Source: Ilumatobacteraceae bacterium (GTDB taxonomy: Bacteria > Actinomycetota > Acidimicrobiia > Acidimicrobiales > Iamiaceae). From it: 37,540 nucleotides of DNA. This document shows, piece after piece, positions 7,984-16,703 of this stretch. The stretch covers positions 1 through 37,540 of the forward strand of contig JAOBWH010000059.1 of assembly GCA_025463265.1 (NCBI GenBank), given 5' to 3'. How positions within the stretch are numbered: position 1 is the stretch's first letter; each line of letters begins with the position of its first letter. A program made the translations under genes and the position numbers. The notes beneath the pieces are model-generated. The model searched no databases. It saw only the letters and a list, made by a program, of their open reading frames with translations, and had not been told where the DNA came from.

Positions 7984-10900
7984 ATGACCTGTTCGGCATG
8001 CGGGGCCCTGGCAGCGGACGACGCACGATTCTGCGCGTCGTGCGGCCGACCGCTGCGCAGCGTCGAGGACGAGCGTCGGGTCGTCACGGTCCTGTTCGCC
8101 GACCTGGTGGGCTTCACCTCGCTGTCGGAACGGCTCGACCCCGAACGGGTGAAGAACCTGGTGGATCGCTGCTTCGACCGGCTGGCCGAGGACGTCACCA
8201 GCTTCGGCGGGCAGGTCGACAAGATCGTCGGCGACGCGCTCGTGGCCCTGTTCGGCGCCACCACGGCGCACGAGGATGATCCCGAGCGTGCCGTCCGAGC
8301 CGCCCTGCGGATGCAGGCGACGCTGTGCGAGGAGGCCGAGATCATCGCCCAGGACCTCCAGATGCGCGTCGGCATCAACACCGGCGAGGTGCTGGTGGGG
8401 GCCATGCGCGCCGCCGGATCGGTCACCGCGATGGGCGACGTCGTCAACACGGCCAGCCGCCTCCAGACCAGCGCCCGGCCCGGTGAGGTGCTCGTCGGCC
8501 CGGCCACCTACGCCGCCACCCACCACACCATCGCCTACGAGTCCCGGGGCCTGCTCGACGCCAAGGGCCGCGACGAGCTCGTGGAGACCTGGGTCGCGGT
8601 GGCGCCCACCCTGCCGCCGGGGTACCGCGCGCGCCGCGTCGACGTTCCGCTCATCGGCCGGGCGGCGGAGCTCGGGCTGCTCAACACGGTGATCGACAGC
8701 TCCATCCGCAACGACCGGGCGATGCTGGCCCTGCTCGTGGCCGATGTGGGCATAGGCAAGAGCCGCCTCGCCGATGAGGTCGCCGCTGCTGCTGCCAGCG
8801 CGCACGGCGCCATCATCCGCGAGGGTCGCTGCGTGCCCTACGGGGAGGCCAACGTGTGGTGGCCGGTGGCCGACGCCCTCCGCCCCGCCCTCGAGGTGCC
8901 CGAGGGCGCGTCGGCCGACGACGCCCGCACCGCGGTGCGCGGTGCCGTCGCCGAGGTGATGGAGCGCCGCACCACGGACCCGGAGGTCCAGCGCACGGCC
9001 GAAGGGCTGCTCACCCTGTTGGGCTACGACCCGCCGATCGAAGCCGAGCCGACCACGGTCCGCCAGGAGGCCGGTCGGGCGCTCAGCGCCTACGCCGCCG
9101 CCTCCGCCCGCCACCGCCCGCTCATCCTGCAGATCTCGGACCTGCACTGGGCCGACGAATCGGTGCTGTCGCTCATCGACGACGTGTTCAGCGCGATCCA
9201 CCACTGCCCGGTGGTCGTGCTGGCCACCGCCCGCCCGGCGCTGCTGGACCAGTGGACGCCCCGCCACGGCCGTCACAACTCGCTCACCCTCCACCTCGAC
9301 CCGTTGGGTCGGGAGGCCACGGGTGAACTGCTCGAGCACCTCGTCGGCGCCCCGGTGCCCGAAGCGGTGGCCGCCGCGCTGTTCGACCGCAGCGGCGGCA
9401 ACCCGTTCTTCCTCGAGGAGCTGGTGAGCCTCCTCGATGGCGAGGCCATGGCCGAGCCCGGCCGGGTGGCCACCCTGCCCGACACGCTGCGGGGGCTGGT
9501 GGCGGCGCGCCTCGACGACCTCACCCCCGCGCAGCGCGGCGTGCTCCAGGACGCCAGCGTGATCGGCCAGCGGGGCCCGATGCTGGGCCTGCGGGAGATG
9601 GGCCGGAAGCTGCGGGTCGGCGTCGACATCGACCTGGCCATGGCGGACCTGGTGGCCGACGAGATCATGGAGGTCGACGGCGAGCTCTGGTCGTTCCGCT
9701 CGGACCTCGTGCGGGAGGTCGCCTACCAGACCATCACCAAGGCCGAGCGGGCCACGTGCCACCTCGGCATCGCCTCGTTCATCGAGGAGAAGGCCGCCGA
9801 CGTCGACCCCCGCCCGCCCTGGGTGGTCGATCAGCTGGCCCACCACTACGGCGCTGCGGTGGCTCTGGCTTCGGAGCTCGGCCCCAACGCCCGCACCGAC
9901 GCCTTCCCCGCCGACCTCGCCGCCCGGGCCCGCCGCTGGGTCACCGAGGCCGCGGACCGAGCCCGTCGCGACCAGGCCCTGCCGGCGTCGATCCGGCTGT
10001 ACACGCAGGCGCTCGACCTCCTGGGCGATGTCGACGCAGCGGGAACGCCCGCCGCCGACGTGGCTGAGGCCATCCGCATCCACCTGGCCCGATCGAGCGC
10101 GGCGGCCGAAGGCTGGGAGCTGGCGCTCGGCCGCACCGACGCGGAACGGGCCTACGCCCTCGCCGAGGCGGCCGGCGATGGGGCCGGTGCGGCCCGGGCG
10201 CTCATCGCCCGCGGCTCCATCGAGCAGAAGGAGGGCGACGTCGACGCCGCCGTCGCCACCATGTCCACCGCGGCCGAACGGTTCCGGGAGATGGGGGACC
10301 TGGGCGGGCTGGGCGAGGCGCTGCGCCGACGCGGCATGGTCGAGATCTTCGGCAGCCGGATCCTCGATGCCGAGCTCTCGGCCGAAGCGGCGATCGCTGC
10401 GTTCGAGGAGGTCGACGATCGCGCCGGTCAGGCCTGGGCGTCGCAGAACCTCGCATGGACGGCGTTCATCAGCGGCCGCCCCGACGAGGCGGACCGCCGG
10501 CTCCAGGTGGCCATCGAGATGTTCAGCGACCTGGTCGACACCCAGGGCCTGGCGTGGAGCCTCGGACTGCTCGCCTGGGTCCGGTTCCAGCAGGGCCGCG
10601 TCGCCGAGGCGCAGGCGCTGGGGGAGCAGGTGCTCGACGAGGCCCGCGCCCGCAGCGACCCGTGGGCGACGGCGATGATGGTGATGCTCGTGGCATCGGT
10701 CCGCCTGTGGGCGGGCCGCACGGACGAGGCCGTCACCATGGCCGAACAGGCGCTGCGCACCTTCACCAGCCTGGGCGATCGCTACGGCTCGACCCAGGCG
10801 TCAGCCGTGCTCGGCCGGGCCCTGGTGATGGCGGGCCGCATCGAGGAGGGCTTCGCCCTGCTGGTCAAGGCCGGGACCACCGAGTCCACCGACGGCCGCC

Positions 10901-11523
10901 CGTCCGATGGCGACGGCATGCAAGCGCGCTTCGCCCGGCTCGCGGCCTCCCTGCAGGTGGGCGAGCCGCACCGGGGAGCATCGGTGCTCGAGGAGATCGA
11001 GGTGCTGGCGGTGGCCGGGATGGGGGGCGACGATGCGGCGGCGGCGATCGCCGCGGCTGCGCTGATGGCGGGCGACATCGCCGCTGCGGAAGCGCACCTG
11101 GCCGAGGCCCGCACGCAGGACCGCGACCCCAACGTCATGGCCGTCCAGGCGCTCACCGCAGCGGCGGCAGGGACGGGCGGGGCCGCCGCCATCGCCGACC
11201 GGATCGACGACGCTTCGGGCGCCACCTACCTCGACCGGGCCATGGCCAACACGGCCGCCGCGCTCGAGGCCGCAGCCGGCGATGCGGGCGCAGCGGAGGC
11301 GGTGCGCCGTCTGTCCATCGCCCGCGCTGCGGTGCAGCCCACCGAGGACCGGGTCGCGAAGGCCGTGGTCGAGCTCGGCGCCGCCGCCATGTCGAGCCGG
11401 CTGGCCCTGCCCGAGGCCGAAGAGGACGCCGCCCGTGCCGAGCACCTGGTCGCCAAGCTCGGCATCGATCCGGCCGGTTGGAACCAGGTCTTCGCCCTCG
11501 CCACCCGCGCCGTCCCCACCTGA
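7984..11523 (+). CDS. Class III adenylate cyclase-like regulator with zinc ribbon, AAA/STAND-type ATPase and TPR region
   Basis: The 1179-residue protein has a modular layout. Residues 3-21 form a zinc ribbon (CSAC...CASC). Residues 33-160 are a class III nucleotide cyclase domain with metal-binding D40 (FADLVGFT) and D84 (GDALVALFG), the ATP-selecting pair K80 and D152, and transition-state N155 and R159 (GDVVNTASR). All catalytic residues are present, so cyclic AMP synthesis is plausible. From about 222 (PLIGRAAEL) an ATPase module follows, with Walker A ADVGIGKS (K259) and a Walker B region ISDLHWADES. The C-terminal half (about 650-1150) is alanine-rich and helical with TPR-like pairs. 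Such proteins sense unknown signals through the ATPase/TPR part. The start at 7984 is preferred by its TAGGAT box; ATG 7975 would add three residues. Confidence 0.9.
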   Translation: MTCSACGALAADDARFCASCGRPLRSVEDERRVVTVLFADLVGFTSLSERLDPERVKNLVDRCFDRLAEDVTSFGGQVDKIVGDALVALFGATTAHEDDPERAVRAALRMQATLCEEAEIIAQDLQMRVGINTGEVLVGAMRAAGSVTAMGDVVNTASRLQTSARPGEVLVGPATYAATHHTIAYESRGLLDAKGRDELVETWVAVAPTLPPGYRARRVDVPLIGRAAELGLLNTVIDSSIRNDRAMLALLVADVGIGKSRLADEVAAAAASAHGAIIREGRCVPYGEANVWWPVADALRPALEVPEGASADDARTAVRGAVAEVMERRTTDPEVQRTAEGLLTLLGYDPPIEAEPTTVRQEAGRALSAYAAASARHRPLILQISDLHWADESVLSLIDDVFSAIHHCPVVVLATARPALLDQWTPRHGRHNSLTLHLDPLGREATGELLEHLVGAPVPEAVAAALFDRSGGNPFFLEELVSLLDGEAMAEPGRVATLPDTLRGLVAARLDDLTPAQRGVLQDASVIGQRGPMLGLREMGRKLRVGVDIDLAMADLVADEIMEVDGELWSFRSDLVREVAYQTITKAERATCHLGIASFIEEKAADVDPRPPWVVDQLAHHYGAAVALASELGPNARTDAFPADLAARARRWVTEAADRARRDQALPASIRLYTQALDLLGDVDAAGTPAADVAEAIRIHLARSSAAAEGWELALGRTDAERAYALAEAAGDGAGAARALIARGSIEQKEGDVDAAVATMSTAAERFREMGDLGGLGEALRRRGMVEIFGSRILDAELSAEAAIAAFEEVDDRAGQAWASQNLAWTAFISGRPDEADRRLQVAIEMFSDLVDTQGLAWSLGLLAWVRFQQGRVAEAQALGEQVLDEARARSDPWATAMMVMLVASVRLWAGRTDEAVTMAEQALRTFTSLGDRYGSTQASAVLGRALVMAGRIEEGFALLVKAGTTESTDGRPSDGDGMQARFARLAASLQVGEPHRGASVLEEIEVLAVAGMGGDDAAAAIAAAALMAGDIAAAEAHLAEARTQDRDPNVMAVQALTAAAAGTGGAAAIADRIDDASGATYLDRAMANTAAALEAAAGDAGAAEAVRRLSIARAAVQPTEDRVAKAVVELGAAAMSSRLALPEAEEDAARAEHLVAKLGIDPAGWNQVFALATRAVPT

Positions 11524-11580
11524 CCGACGGCCCGGCCCGTCCACCTGCGGGTCGACAGGTCGCAGGTCGCTCCCACCGGA

Positions 11581-11626
11581 GACGCGACGGAGGGCGGCCC
11601 TGGTTGCGGACCGCCCTCCGTGGCGT
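11581..11626. terminator. Long hairpin between convergent genes (likely bidirectional terminator)
   Basis: GACGCGACGGAGGGCGG (11581-11597) pairs with CCGCCCTCCGTGGCGTC (11610-11626), 17 bases per arm with a single mismatch, around a 12-base loop. It lies in the 153-base gap between the cyclase (ending 11523) and the peroxiredoxin gene (ending 11677 on the other strand). There is no T tract on either side, so it may end transcription weakly or stabilise both 3' ends. Confidence 0.55.
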
Positions 11627-11676
11627 CGTGTGCTCGGCCGGACCGGCCAGGGGGAAGGCGGGTCCGGGCGGCGCGA

Positions 11677-12315
11677 CTACTTGTTGGGCTGGGGGGTGAG
11701 CCGCAGGTACGGCTTCTTGGCCTCCCACCCGGCGGGGAACAGCTCCTTGGCGTCCTCGTCCGACACGGCCGGGACGATGATGACGTCTTCGCCCTGCTTC
11801 CAGTCCACCGGGGTGGCGACCTTGTAGCCGGCGGTGAGCTGCAGGGAGTCGATCACCCGCAGGATCTCGTCGAAGTTCCGCCCGGTGGAGGCCGGGTAGG
11901 TGAGCGACAGCTTGAGCTTGTTGTCCGGGCCGATCACGAAGACCGAGCGGACGGTGGTGGTGTCCGAGGCGTTCGGCTGGATCATGTCGTAGAGGTCGGC
12001 GACCTTCTTCTCGCTGTCGGCGATGAGCGGGAAGTTCAGCTCGCTGCCGGTGACGTCCTTGATGTCCTGGGCCCAGCCCTCGTGGCTGTCCGAGGTGTCG
12101 ACGGAGATGCCGATGACCTTCACGTTGCGCTTGTCCCACTCGTCCTTCAGCGCGGCGACCCGGCCGAGCTCGGTGGTGCAGACCGGGGTGAAGTCCTTCG
12201 GGTGCGAGAACAAGATCGCCCAGCTGTCGCCCTTCCACTCGTGGAAGTTGACGGTGCCTTCGGTGGTCTCGGCGGTGAAGTCGGGGGCGTCGTCGCCCAG
12301 GCGCAGCTGTGCCAT
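11677..12315 (-). CDS. 1-Cys peroxiredoxin (Prx6 type)
   Basis: The enzyme reduces hydrogen peroxide and organic hydroperoxides in the cytosol. The 212-residue protein has the Prx6 layout: thioredoxin-fold core with the peroxidatic motif DFTPVCTTE (C46, with T43 in the active-site loop), the arginine of TTVRSVF, and a long C-terminal arm ending in WEAKKPYLR, which is typical of the Prx6/1-Cys group. I see no second cysteine at the position of the classical resolving residue. The ATG at 12315 follows AAGGA with a 7-base spacing. A TAGGTT box at 12358-12363 (minus strand) could be its -10 element and would give a short leader. It has its own promoter and is separated from the transporter upstream by 124 bases. 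Confidence 0.93.
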   Translation of the reverse strand: MAQLRLGDDAPDFTAETTEGTVNFHEWKGDSWAILFSHPKDFTPVCTTELGRVAALKDEWDKRNVKVIGISVDTSDSHEGWAQDIKDVTGSELNFPLIADSEKKVADLYDMIQPNASDTTTVRSVFVIGPDNKLKLSLTYPASTGRNFDEILRVIDSLQLTAGYKVATPVDWKQGEDVIIVPAVSDEDAKELFPAGWEAKKPYLRLTPQPNK

Positions 12316-12357
12316 TGGAGGTTCCTTCTGAGGTGGAGCTTGTGGTGTGGAGTGGTC

Positions 12358-12363
12358 AACCTA
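12358..12363 (-). promoter_or_regulatory. Putative -10 box (TAGGTT) for the peroxiredoxin gene
   Basis: On the minus strand TAGGTT lies about 42 bases before the ATG at 12315, leaving room for a leader of roughly 35 bases that contains the AAGGA ribosome site. No clear -35 element is seen at 17 bases. Confidence 0.35.
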
Positions 12364-12439
12364 GTCGGCCGGCCCTGAATTCCCGACCAACCCCATCAGG
12401 TATTCGGCGAGAGGTCAAGGGCGCAGCTGGGGCCTCGGG

Positions 12440-13534
12440 TCACTCGGTCCAGATGTCGTCGTCGACGTCGACCACCGGGACGGTGCCGGTGATGTCCGCG
12501 TAGTTCGGGTCGTTGGCGTCGATGTAGCCCGTGTGCTCCTCGACGAAGCGGCCGACGCGGTGGTCGTCGTGCACGTCCGGCTCCACGAAGATGAGCCGGG
12601 CGGCGGGCACGCCCGCCCGGATGCTGCGCTCGACGCGGTCGATGGCCGCCGCCACCTCGGGCACGGCCAGCTCGTGCACGAACTCGACCTTCGTGCCCAC
12701 CAGCAGCTCCTCGGGGCCCAGGTGCTCCGTGCGGAGGTGGATGACCCGGATCACGTCGGGCTCGATCTCGATGGCGGCACGGATCGCCTCCACGTCCTTG
12801 CGCGACGCGCCCTCGCCGATGAGCAGGCTCTTCATCTCGACCACCAGGACCATGGCGATGATCACCAGCAGGATGCCGATGGCCAGCGAGCCGTAGCCGT
12901 CCCAGCGGCCGTCGTCGGTGAGGACCGAGGCGGCGATGCCGCCGATGGCCAGCACGAGGCCGATGAGGGCGCCGAAGTCCTCGAGCAGGACCACCGGCAG
13001 CTCGGGCGCCTTCGCCCGGCGGATGTACTGCCAGAAGCTGGCCTCGCCCTTGACCTTCCCGGCCTCCTTGACGGCGGTCCGGAACGACAGGCCCTCGGCC
13101 ACGATGGCGAAGCCCAAGATCCCGAACGCCCACTGCGGGCTGTCGATGGGCTCCGGGTGCTCGATCTTGTGGAGCCCCTCGTAGATGGCGAACAGGCCGC
13201 CCAGGGAGAACAGCACGAGCGCGACGACGAAGCTCCAGAAGTACCGCTCGCGCCCGTACCCGAACGGATGCTCCTCGGTGGCGGCCTTCTTGGCCCGCTT
13301 GCCGCCGAGCAGCAGCAGCCCCTGGTTGCCGGAGTCGGCGACCGAGTGGACGCCCTCGGCCAGCATCGAGGAGGACCCCGTGACCGCGAAGCCCGCGAAC
13401 TTGGCCACGGCGATGGACAGGTTGGCCGCCAGGGCGGCGATGACCGCCTTGGTCCCATGGCCGTGCGCCGCGGTCTCCTCGGCGTCGATCACGTCCTCTT
13501 CGTCGGGCTTCTGGTGGCGGGGCTGCTTGGCCAT
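12440..13534 (-). CDS. Cation diffusion facilitator (CDF) metal transporter, ZnT9-like branch
   Basis: The 364-residue membrane protein should export divalent metal ions in exchange for protons. About six membrane helices are visible between residues 28 and 236, followed by a cytoplasmic C-terminal domain (about 245-364). The metal-site motifs are H63xxxD67 (HSVADSGNQ) in helix 2 and E185-D186 (LLEDFGALIG) in helix 5. The conserved HPFGYGRERYFWSF follows helix 2. The ED in helix 5, instead of the HD or DD common in zinc exporters, points to the ZnT9/COG0053 variant whose substrate is less certain. The ATG at 13534 gives MAKQPRHQKP and a short acidic/His N-terminus. The frame is open further upstream, but that would overlap the divergent gene. 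No good ribosome site is seen. Confidence 0.9.
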   Translation of the reverse strand: MAKQPRHQKPDEEDVIDAEETAAHGHGTKAVIAALAANLSIAVAKFAGFAVTGSSSMLAEGVHSVADSGNQGLLLLGGKRAKKAATEEHPFGYGRERYFWSFVVALVLFSLGGLFAIYEGLHKIEHPEPIDSPQWAFGILGFAIVAEGLSFRTAVKEAGKVKGEASFWQYIRRAKAPELPVVLLEDFGALIGLVLAIGGIAASVLTDDGRWDGYGSLAIGILLVIIAMVLVVEMKSLLIGEGASRKDVEAIRAAIEIEPDVIRVIHLRTEHLGPEELLVGTKVEFVHELAVPEVAAAIDRVERSIRAGVPAARLIFVEPDVHDDHRVGRFVEEHTGYIDANDPNYADITGTVPVVDVDDDIWTE

Positions 13535-13637
13535 GGGGGTGGAGAGGCTCCAGGGTCGGGGTCGCTTCCCAGGGTACGGGGCCGGCTCCCCCGTCGATTG
13601 GCAGGGGTGGACCCGGCCGTGCTGGTAGACCGGCAGC

Positions 13638-15107
13638 GTGTGGATCTTCGTGACGGGAGCGTTGGCCATCGGGCTCGGGTTCGCCTGCCTGTCGAGCTGG
13701 CGGAAGAAGTGGGTCATCGACGACACCCCGACATCGACGTGTCGGGGCGTGTTCGTGGGCCGCAACGAGGTCGTCGGCCAAGCGGTGCCGCTCTACGAGC
13801 CGATCGTGACGCCGTTCTCGCAGACCCCGGCGGTGTGGTTCAGCTGGGACCTCGAGCGCTGGCAGAAGTCCGGTGACAACAGCAGCTGGGTCACCCAGGA
13901 GTCGCGGCAGACAGCAGCGCCGTTCTGGCTCCAGGACGACACCGGCCGGGTGCTGGTGCGCCCCCGAGGCGCCGAGCTCGAACCGGTGCAGACGCTGTGC
14001 GAGAAGCTCGACAGCAGCTTCGCCCCGCCCTACAGCCGCTGGCAGCTGCGCCAGTGGGTGCTGATGGGGGAGGACACCACCGAGCGCATGCAGAGCCTCA
14101 CAGACGCCAGCTTCCTGGAGGCGCCCAGCGACGGCGGCGGGTTCTTCAACAGTGCGCCCGACACCGTCAGCCCCATCTCGAACCTCAGCGGGAAGTGGCG
14201 CATCACCGAGAAGGTCATCGCCGCGGGCGCGCCCATCTACCTCCTCGGCACGGCGGCGCCCCGCACGGACGGGCCGGGCCTGGAGTTCGCCGGGAGCGCC
14301 GGCGACCTGTTGGTCTCCACCAAGTCCGAGGAGCAGGTGGCCAAGTCGAGCGGATGGTCGGCCCGTCTGTGCGGCCTCGGATGCCTGCTGCTCTCCGCAG
14401 TGTTCGTCGGTGCCGCATCCGACGCCGTGTTCGACGAGGTCAAGTGGTTCCTCATCGTCTGGACGCTCGGCTTCGAGGTGGGGATCTTGTTCCTGCTGAC
14501 CCTGCAGCGGAACTACAACCGCCAGGTCGAGGTGAAGGAGCAGGCCGCCAAGGCGTGGTCGCTCATCGACGTCAGCCTCCAACGCCGGTCCGAGCTGATC
14601 CCCAACCTCGTCGAGGTCGTCAAGCAGTACACGAAGCACGAGCGCGAGGTGCAGGAGGCGGTCGCGGAGCTGCGAGCGGTCCCCGAGAAGCCCCCGACCG
14701 AGGAACTGCCCAGCGACGCCACCCTCGAAGGCGCCCAGAACACCGACCGCGGGCTCAAGTCGGCCGCCAAGACCACGGTGGCGCTGGCCGAGGACTACCC
14801 GGACCTCAAGGCCAGCCAGGTGTACCTCGACCTCCAGCTGCGCATCGCCGACGCCGAGGAGTCCGTGGCGTCGTCTCGGCAGTTCTACAACGACGCCATC
14901 GAGGTGCTCCGGACCCGGCGCTCCCAGTTCCCGGGCAGCCTCTTCGCCCGCTTCGTCGAGGTGCCCTCCTGGAAGCTCTTCGAAGCCGAGGAGGCGGCGA
15001 CGTTCGTCCCGTCGGTCGCCATCGCTCCCAGCGCCGCGCCCACCCTGGACCCCGCCGCCGCCGCCCCGGCGACGCCGCCGGATCCGCCGGGCGCGTCGAC
15101 GTTCTGA
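13638..15107 (+). CDS. GIDE-domain/LemA-domain fusion membrane protein
   Basis: The 489-residue protein joins two families. After an N-terminal membrane segment, residues about 30-235 resemble the GIDE (MULAN-type) domain: RGVFVGRNEVVGQAVPL, later PFWLQDDTGRVLV, and WRITEKVIAAGAPIYLLGTA. There is no RING finger, so no ubiquitin-ligase role is implied. Two membrane segments follow at about 243-259 and 268-285. Residues about 288-440 are a LemA domain with WSLIDVSLQRRSELIPNLVEVV and FYNDAIEVLRTR. The tail is rich in Ala and Pro. The LemA part is helical and should face the cytosol or periplasm next to the membrane; its role is unknown. The GTG at 13638 sits 6 bases after TAGACC, a degenerate leaderless-type box. 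It is divergent from the CDF transporter. Confidence 0.85.
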   Translation: MWIFVTGALAIGLGFACLSSWRKKWVIDDTPTSTCRGVFVGRNEVVGQAVPLYEPIVTPFSQTPAVWFSWDLERWQKSGDNSSWVTQESRQTAAPFWLQDDTGRVLVRPRGAELEPVQTLCEKLDSSFAPPYSRWQLRQWVLMGEDTTERMQSLTDASFLEAPSDGGGFFNSAPDTVSPISNLSGKWRITEKVIAAGAPIYLLGTAAPRTDGPGLEFAGSAGDLLVSTKSEEQVAKSSGWSARLCGLGCLLLSAVFVGAASDAVFDEVKWFLIVWTLGFEVGILFLLTLQRNYNRQVEVKEQAAKAWSLIDVSLQRRSELIPNLVEVVKQYTKHEREVQEAVAELRAVPEKPPTEELPSDATLEGAQNTDRGLKSAAKTTVALAEDYPDLKASQVYLDLQLRIADAEESVASSRQFYNDAIEVLRTRRSQFPGSLFARFVEVPSWKLFEAEEAATFVPSVAIAPSAAPTLDPAAAAPATPPDPPGASTF

Positions 15108-15123
15108 TCGTTCGGTCGAACGA
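15108..15123. promoter_or_regulatory. 16-base perfect inverted repeat TCGTTCG-GT-CGAACGA
   Basis: The palindrome begins directly after the stop codon of the GIDE-LemA gene and lies about 37 bases upstream of the cold-shock gene's -10 box. It is followed by AAAAAG. On the minus strand it is preceded by T runs, so it is unlikely to terminate plus-strand transcription. An operator for the cold-shock gene or a small 3' hairpin are both possible. Confidence 0.35.
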
Positions 15124-15159
15124 AAAAGAACGAAATGCCATGACCTGCGGGAAATGCGG

Positions 15160-15165
15160 TAGGGT
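15160..15165 (+). promoter_or_regulatory. Putative -10 box (TAGGGT) for the cold-shock gene
   Basis: TAGGGT with ATGACC about 14-16 bases upstream as a possible -35 element. Transcription would start near 15172 and give a leader of about 67 bases before the ATG at 15239, in keeping with the long leaders of cold-shock genes. Confidence 0.45.
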
Positions 15166-15238
15166 GGTGTCCACGTGAGCGAGATCGTTCGCGTGCACCG
15201 TGGTCGCAACGGCCTCGGTCGAACACCCAAGGATAAGC

Positions 15239-15439
15239 ATGACCACAGGCACCGTAAAGTTCTTCAACGCTGAGAAGGGCTTCGGATTCATCTCTCGGGA
15301 GCAGGGCGACGACGTGTTCGTCCACTTCTCCAACATCGCCGGCGACGGCTACAAGTCCCTCGATGAGGGCCAGAAGGTCGAGTTCGACGTGGCCCCCGGC
15401 CGCAAGGGCGAAGAGGCCCAGAACGTTCGCGTGATCTGA
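15239..15439 (+). CDS. Cold-shock protein (CspA family)
   Basis: The 66-residue protein is a single cold-shock domain that binds single-stranded RNA and DNA and melts RNA structures in the cytosol. It begins [14 protein letters not shown] and carries RNP1 (KGFGFI) and RNP2 (VFVHF), then the conserved C-terminus of the fold ending VRVI. The ATG at 15239 is preceded by AAGGA at 15229-15233 with 5 bases of spacing, and matches the family start. The longer frame from 15200 has no homology and would swallow this ribosome site. It is a single-gene transcript: promoter-like TAGGGT upstream and a strong intrinsic terminator 18 bases downstream. Several Csp paralogues are usual, so no specific symbol is given. 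Confidence 0.96.
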   Translation: MTTGTVKFFNAEKGFGFISREQGDDVFVHFSNIAGDGYKSLDEGQKVEFDVAPGRKGEEAQNVRVI

Positions 15440-15456
15440 TCACGTCTTCGGACTGA

Positions 15457-15497
15457 GACGAGCCGCCGGCCTTCGGGTCGGCGGCTCGTCTGTTTTT
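15457..15497 (+). terminator. Intrinsic terminator of the cold-shock gene
   Basis: GACGAGCCGCCGGCC (15457-15471) pairs with GGTCGGCGGCTCGTC (15476-15490), 15 pairs with one G-T, around a TTCG tetraloop. It is followed by TGTTTTT. This is the clearest rho-independent terminator in the window. It also separates the convergent gene ending at 15516. Confidence 0.92.
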
Positions 15498-15515
15498 GGG
15501 GTGAGCCTCGCAGCG

Positions 15516-16703
15516 TCAACCAGGGGGAGCGAGGCGGACGATGTTGCCGTCCTGGCTGAGCACGTAGGGCTCGCCGCCGGCATCGGCGGCGAACGACACC
15601 GGATGGCTCACGTCGACGCCCAGGTCGAGCTCCTGGTCGAGGGTGCCGTCCTCGGCCAGGCGGACCGCCCGCAGCCGCCCCGCGCAGTAGTCGGCGAACA
15701 GGTAGGCGCCCTCGAGCGCCGGAATGGCCTTGCCCCGGTACACGAACCCGCCGGTGATGGAGCAGTTGCCGTTCTGGTGCGGGTACTCGAACACGGGCGG
15801 AACGGCTGCGTCGGGCCGACGCCCCTCGCCATCGAGGTAGGGCTCGGAGCCCTCGTAGCCGCTCCAACCCAGGTTGGTGCCTTCGATCCCGTCGGCCGGC
15901 AGGCGATCGATCTCCTCGACGGCGTTCTGCCCGACGTCGCCGATCCAGAGGCTGCCGTCCGTGTCGAACGAGAACCGCCACGGATTGCGGATGCCACTGA
16001 CCACGATCTCGGGATCGCGGGTCTCGGAGTCGATGCGGATCATCTTGCCGAGGTAGGTGTCGGGATCCTGGGCCCGGTTCCCCGGATCGTCGGCGGCCCC
16101 GCCGTCGCCGAGGCCGAGCCACAGCTGATCGTCCGGCCCGAACACGATGTGCCCCCCGTTGTGGTTGCTGAAGGGCTGGTCCTGCTCGAAGACCACCGAG
16201 CGGCTCGTCGTGATGACCTCGTCGCCCGCCAGCTCGTAGGACACCACCTGCGTGTTGCCTGCGGGATCGGTGTAGCTGACGTAGAGCTTGCCGCCGTCAG
16301 GGGAGAAGGCGATGCCGAGCAGGCCCCGCTCGGCATCGGTGGTGGTCTGGTCGGAGATGTCGAGCGCGTAGTCGCCGGCGGGGCTCAGCGAGGCCCCGTC
16401 GTCGCCGACCTCGAGGCGGCGGATCCGACCGGCGCGCTCGGCCAGCCACAGGTGCCCGTCGTCGCCGGGGCGCTGCACCAGATCGATGGGCTCGTGCACC
16501 GACGCCGCCATCACCGTGTCCACGAGCGGGCCGTCGGCGGGTGGCTCGCCGCTCTCGTCGGTGGTGGACGTGGCCCCGCCCACCTGGGTGACCGACGGCG
16601 GGGCCGTCGGACTGCTGTCACCGCCGTCGCTGCCGCAACCGGCCAGAGCGCCGGTGACGAGCAGCGCGACTCCGATGAGACCGATCCGCCGGTGCAGCTG
16701 CAT
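15516..16703 (-). CDS. PQQ-dependent sugar (glucose/sorbosone) dehydrogenase-like lipoprotein
   Basis: The 395-residue protein carries a signal peptide with lipobox LAGC (Cys23) and a short Ser/Thr/Pro-rich linker, so it should be tethered on the outer face of the membrane. The rest is a six-bladed beta-propeller of the soluble glucose dehydrogenase/sorbosone dehydrogenase type (PF07995). The conserved blocks are ERGLLGIAFSPD, SNHNGGHIVFGPD, LWLGLGDGG, GIRNPWRFSFD, IGDVGQN and NLGWSGYEG. Such proteins oxidise aldose sugars using PQQ, or bind sugar without known catalysis. No PQQ synthesis gene is in the window, so the cofactor and activity are open. The ATG at 16703 gives a normal signal peptide MQLHRRIGLIGVALLV. 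It stands alone between two convergent or divergent neighbours. Confidence 0.9.
   Translation of the reverse strand: MQLHRRIGLIGVALLVTGALAGCGSDGGDSSPTAPPSVTQVGGATSTTDESGEPPADGPLVDTVMAASVHEPIDLVQRPGDDGHLWLAERAGRIRRLEVGDDGASLSPAGDYALDISDQTTTDAERGLLGIAFSPDGGKLYVSYTDPAGNTQVVSYELAGDEVITTSRSVVFEQDQPFSNHNGGHIVFGPDDQLWLGLGDGGAADDPGNRAQDPDTYLGKMIRIDSETRDPEIVVSGIRNPWRFSFDTDGSLWIGDVGQNAVEEIDRLPADGIEGTNLGWSGYEGSEPYLDGEGRRPDAAVPPVFEYPHQNGNCSITGGFVYRGKAIPALEGAYLFADYCAGRLRAVRLAEDGTLDQELDLGVDVSHPVSFAADAGGEPYVLSQDGNIVRLAPPG

Noticed and set aside
12396-15230. Minus-strand frame of 944 codons
   Set aside because: Antisense to GIDE-LemA and out of frame with the CDF gene; low-complexity Arg/Gly/Pro sequence.
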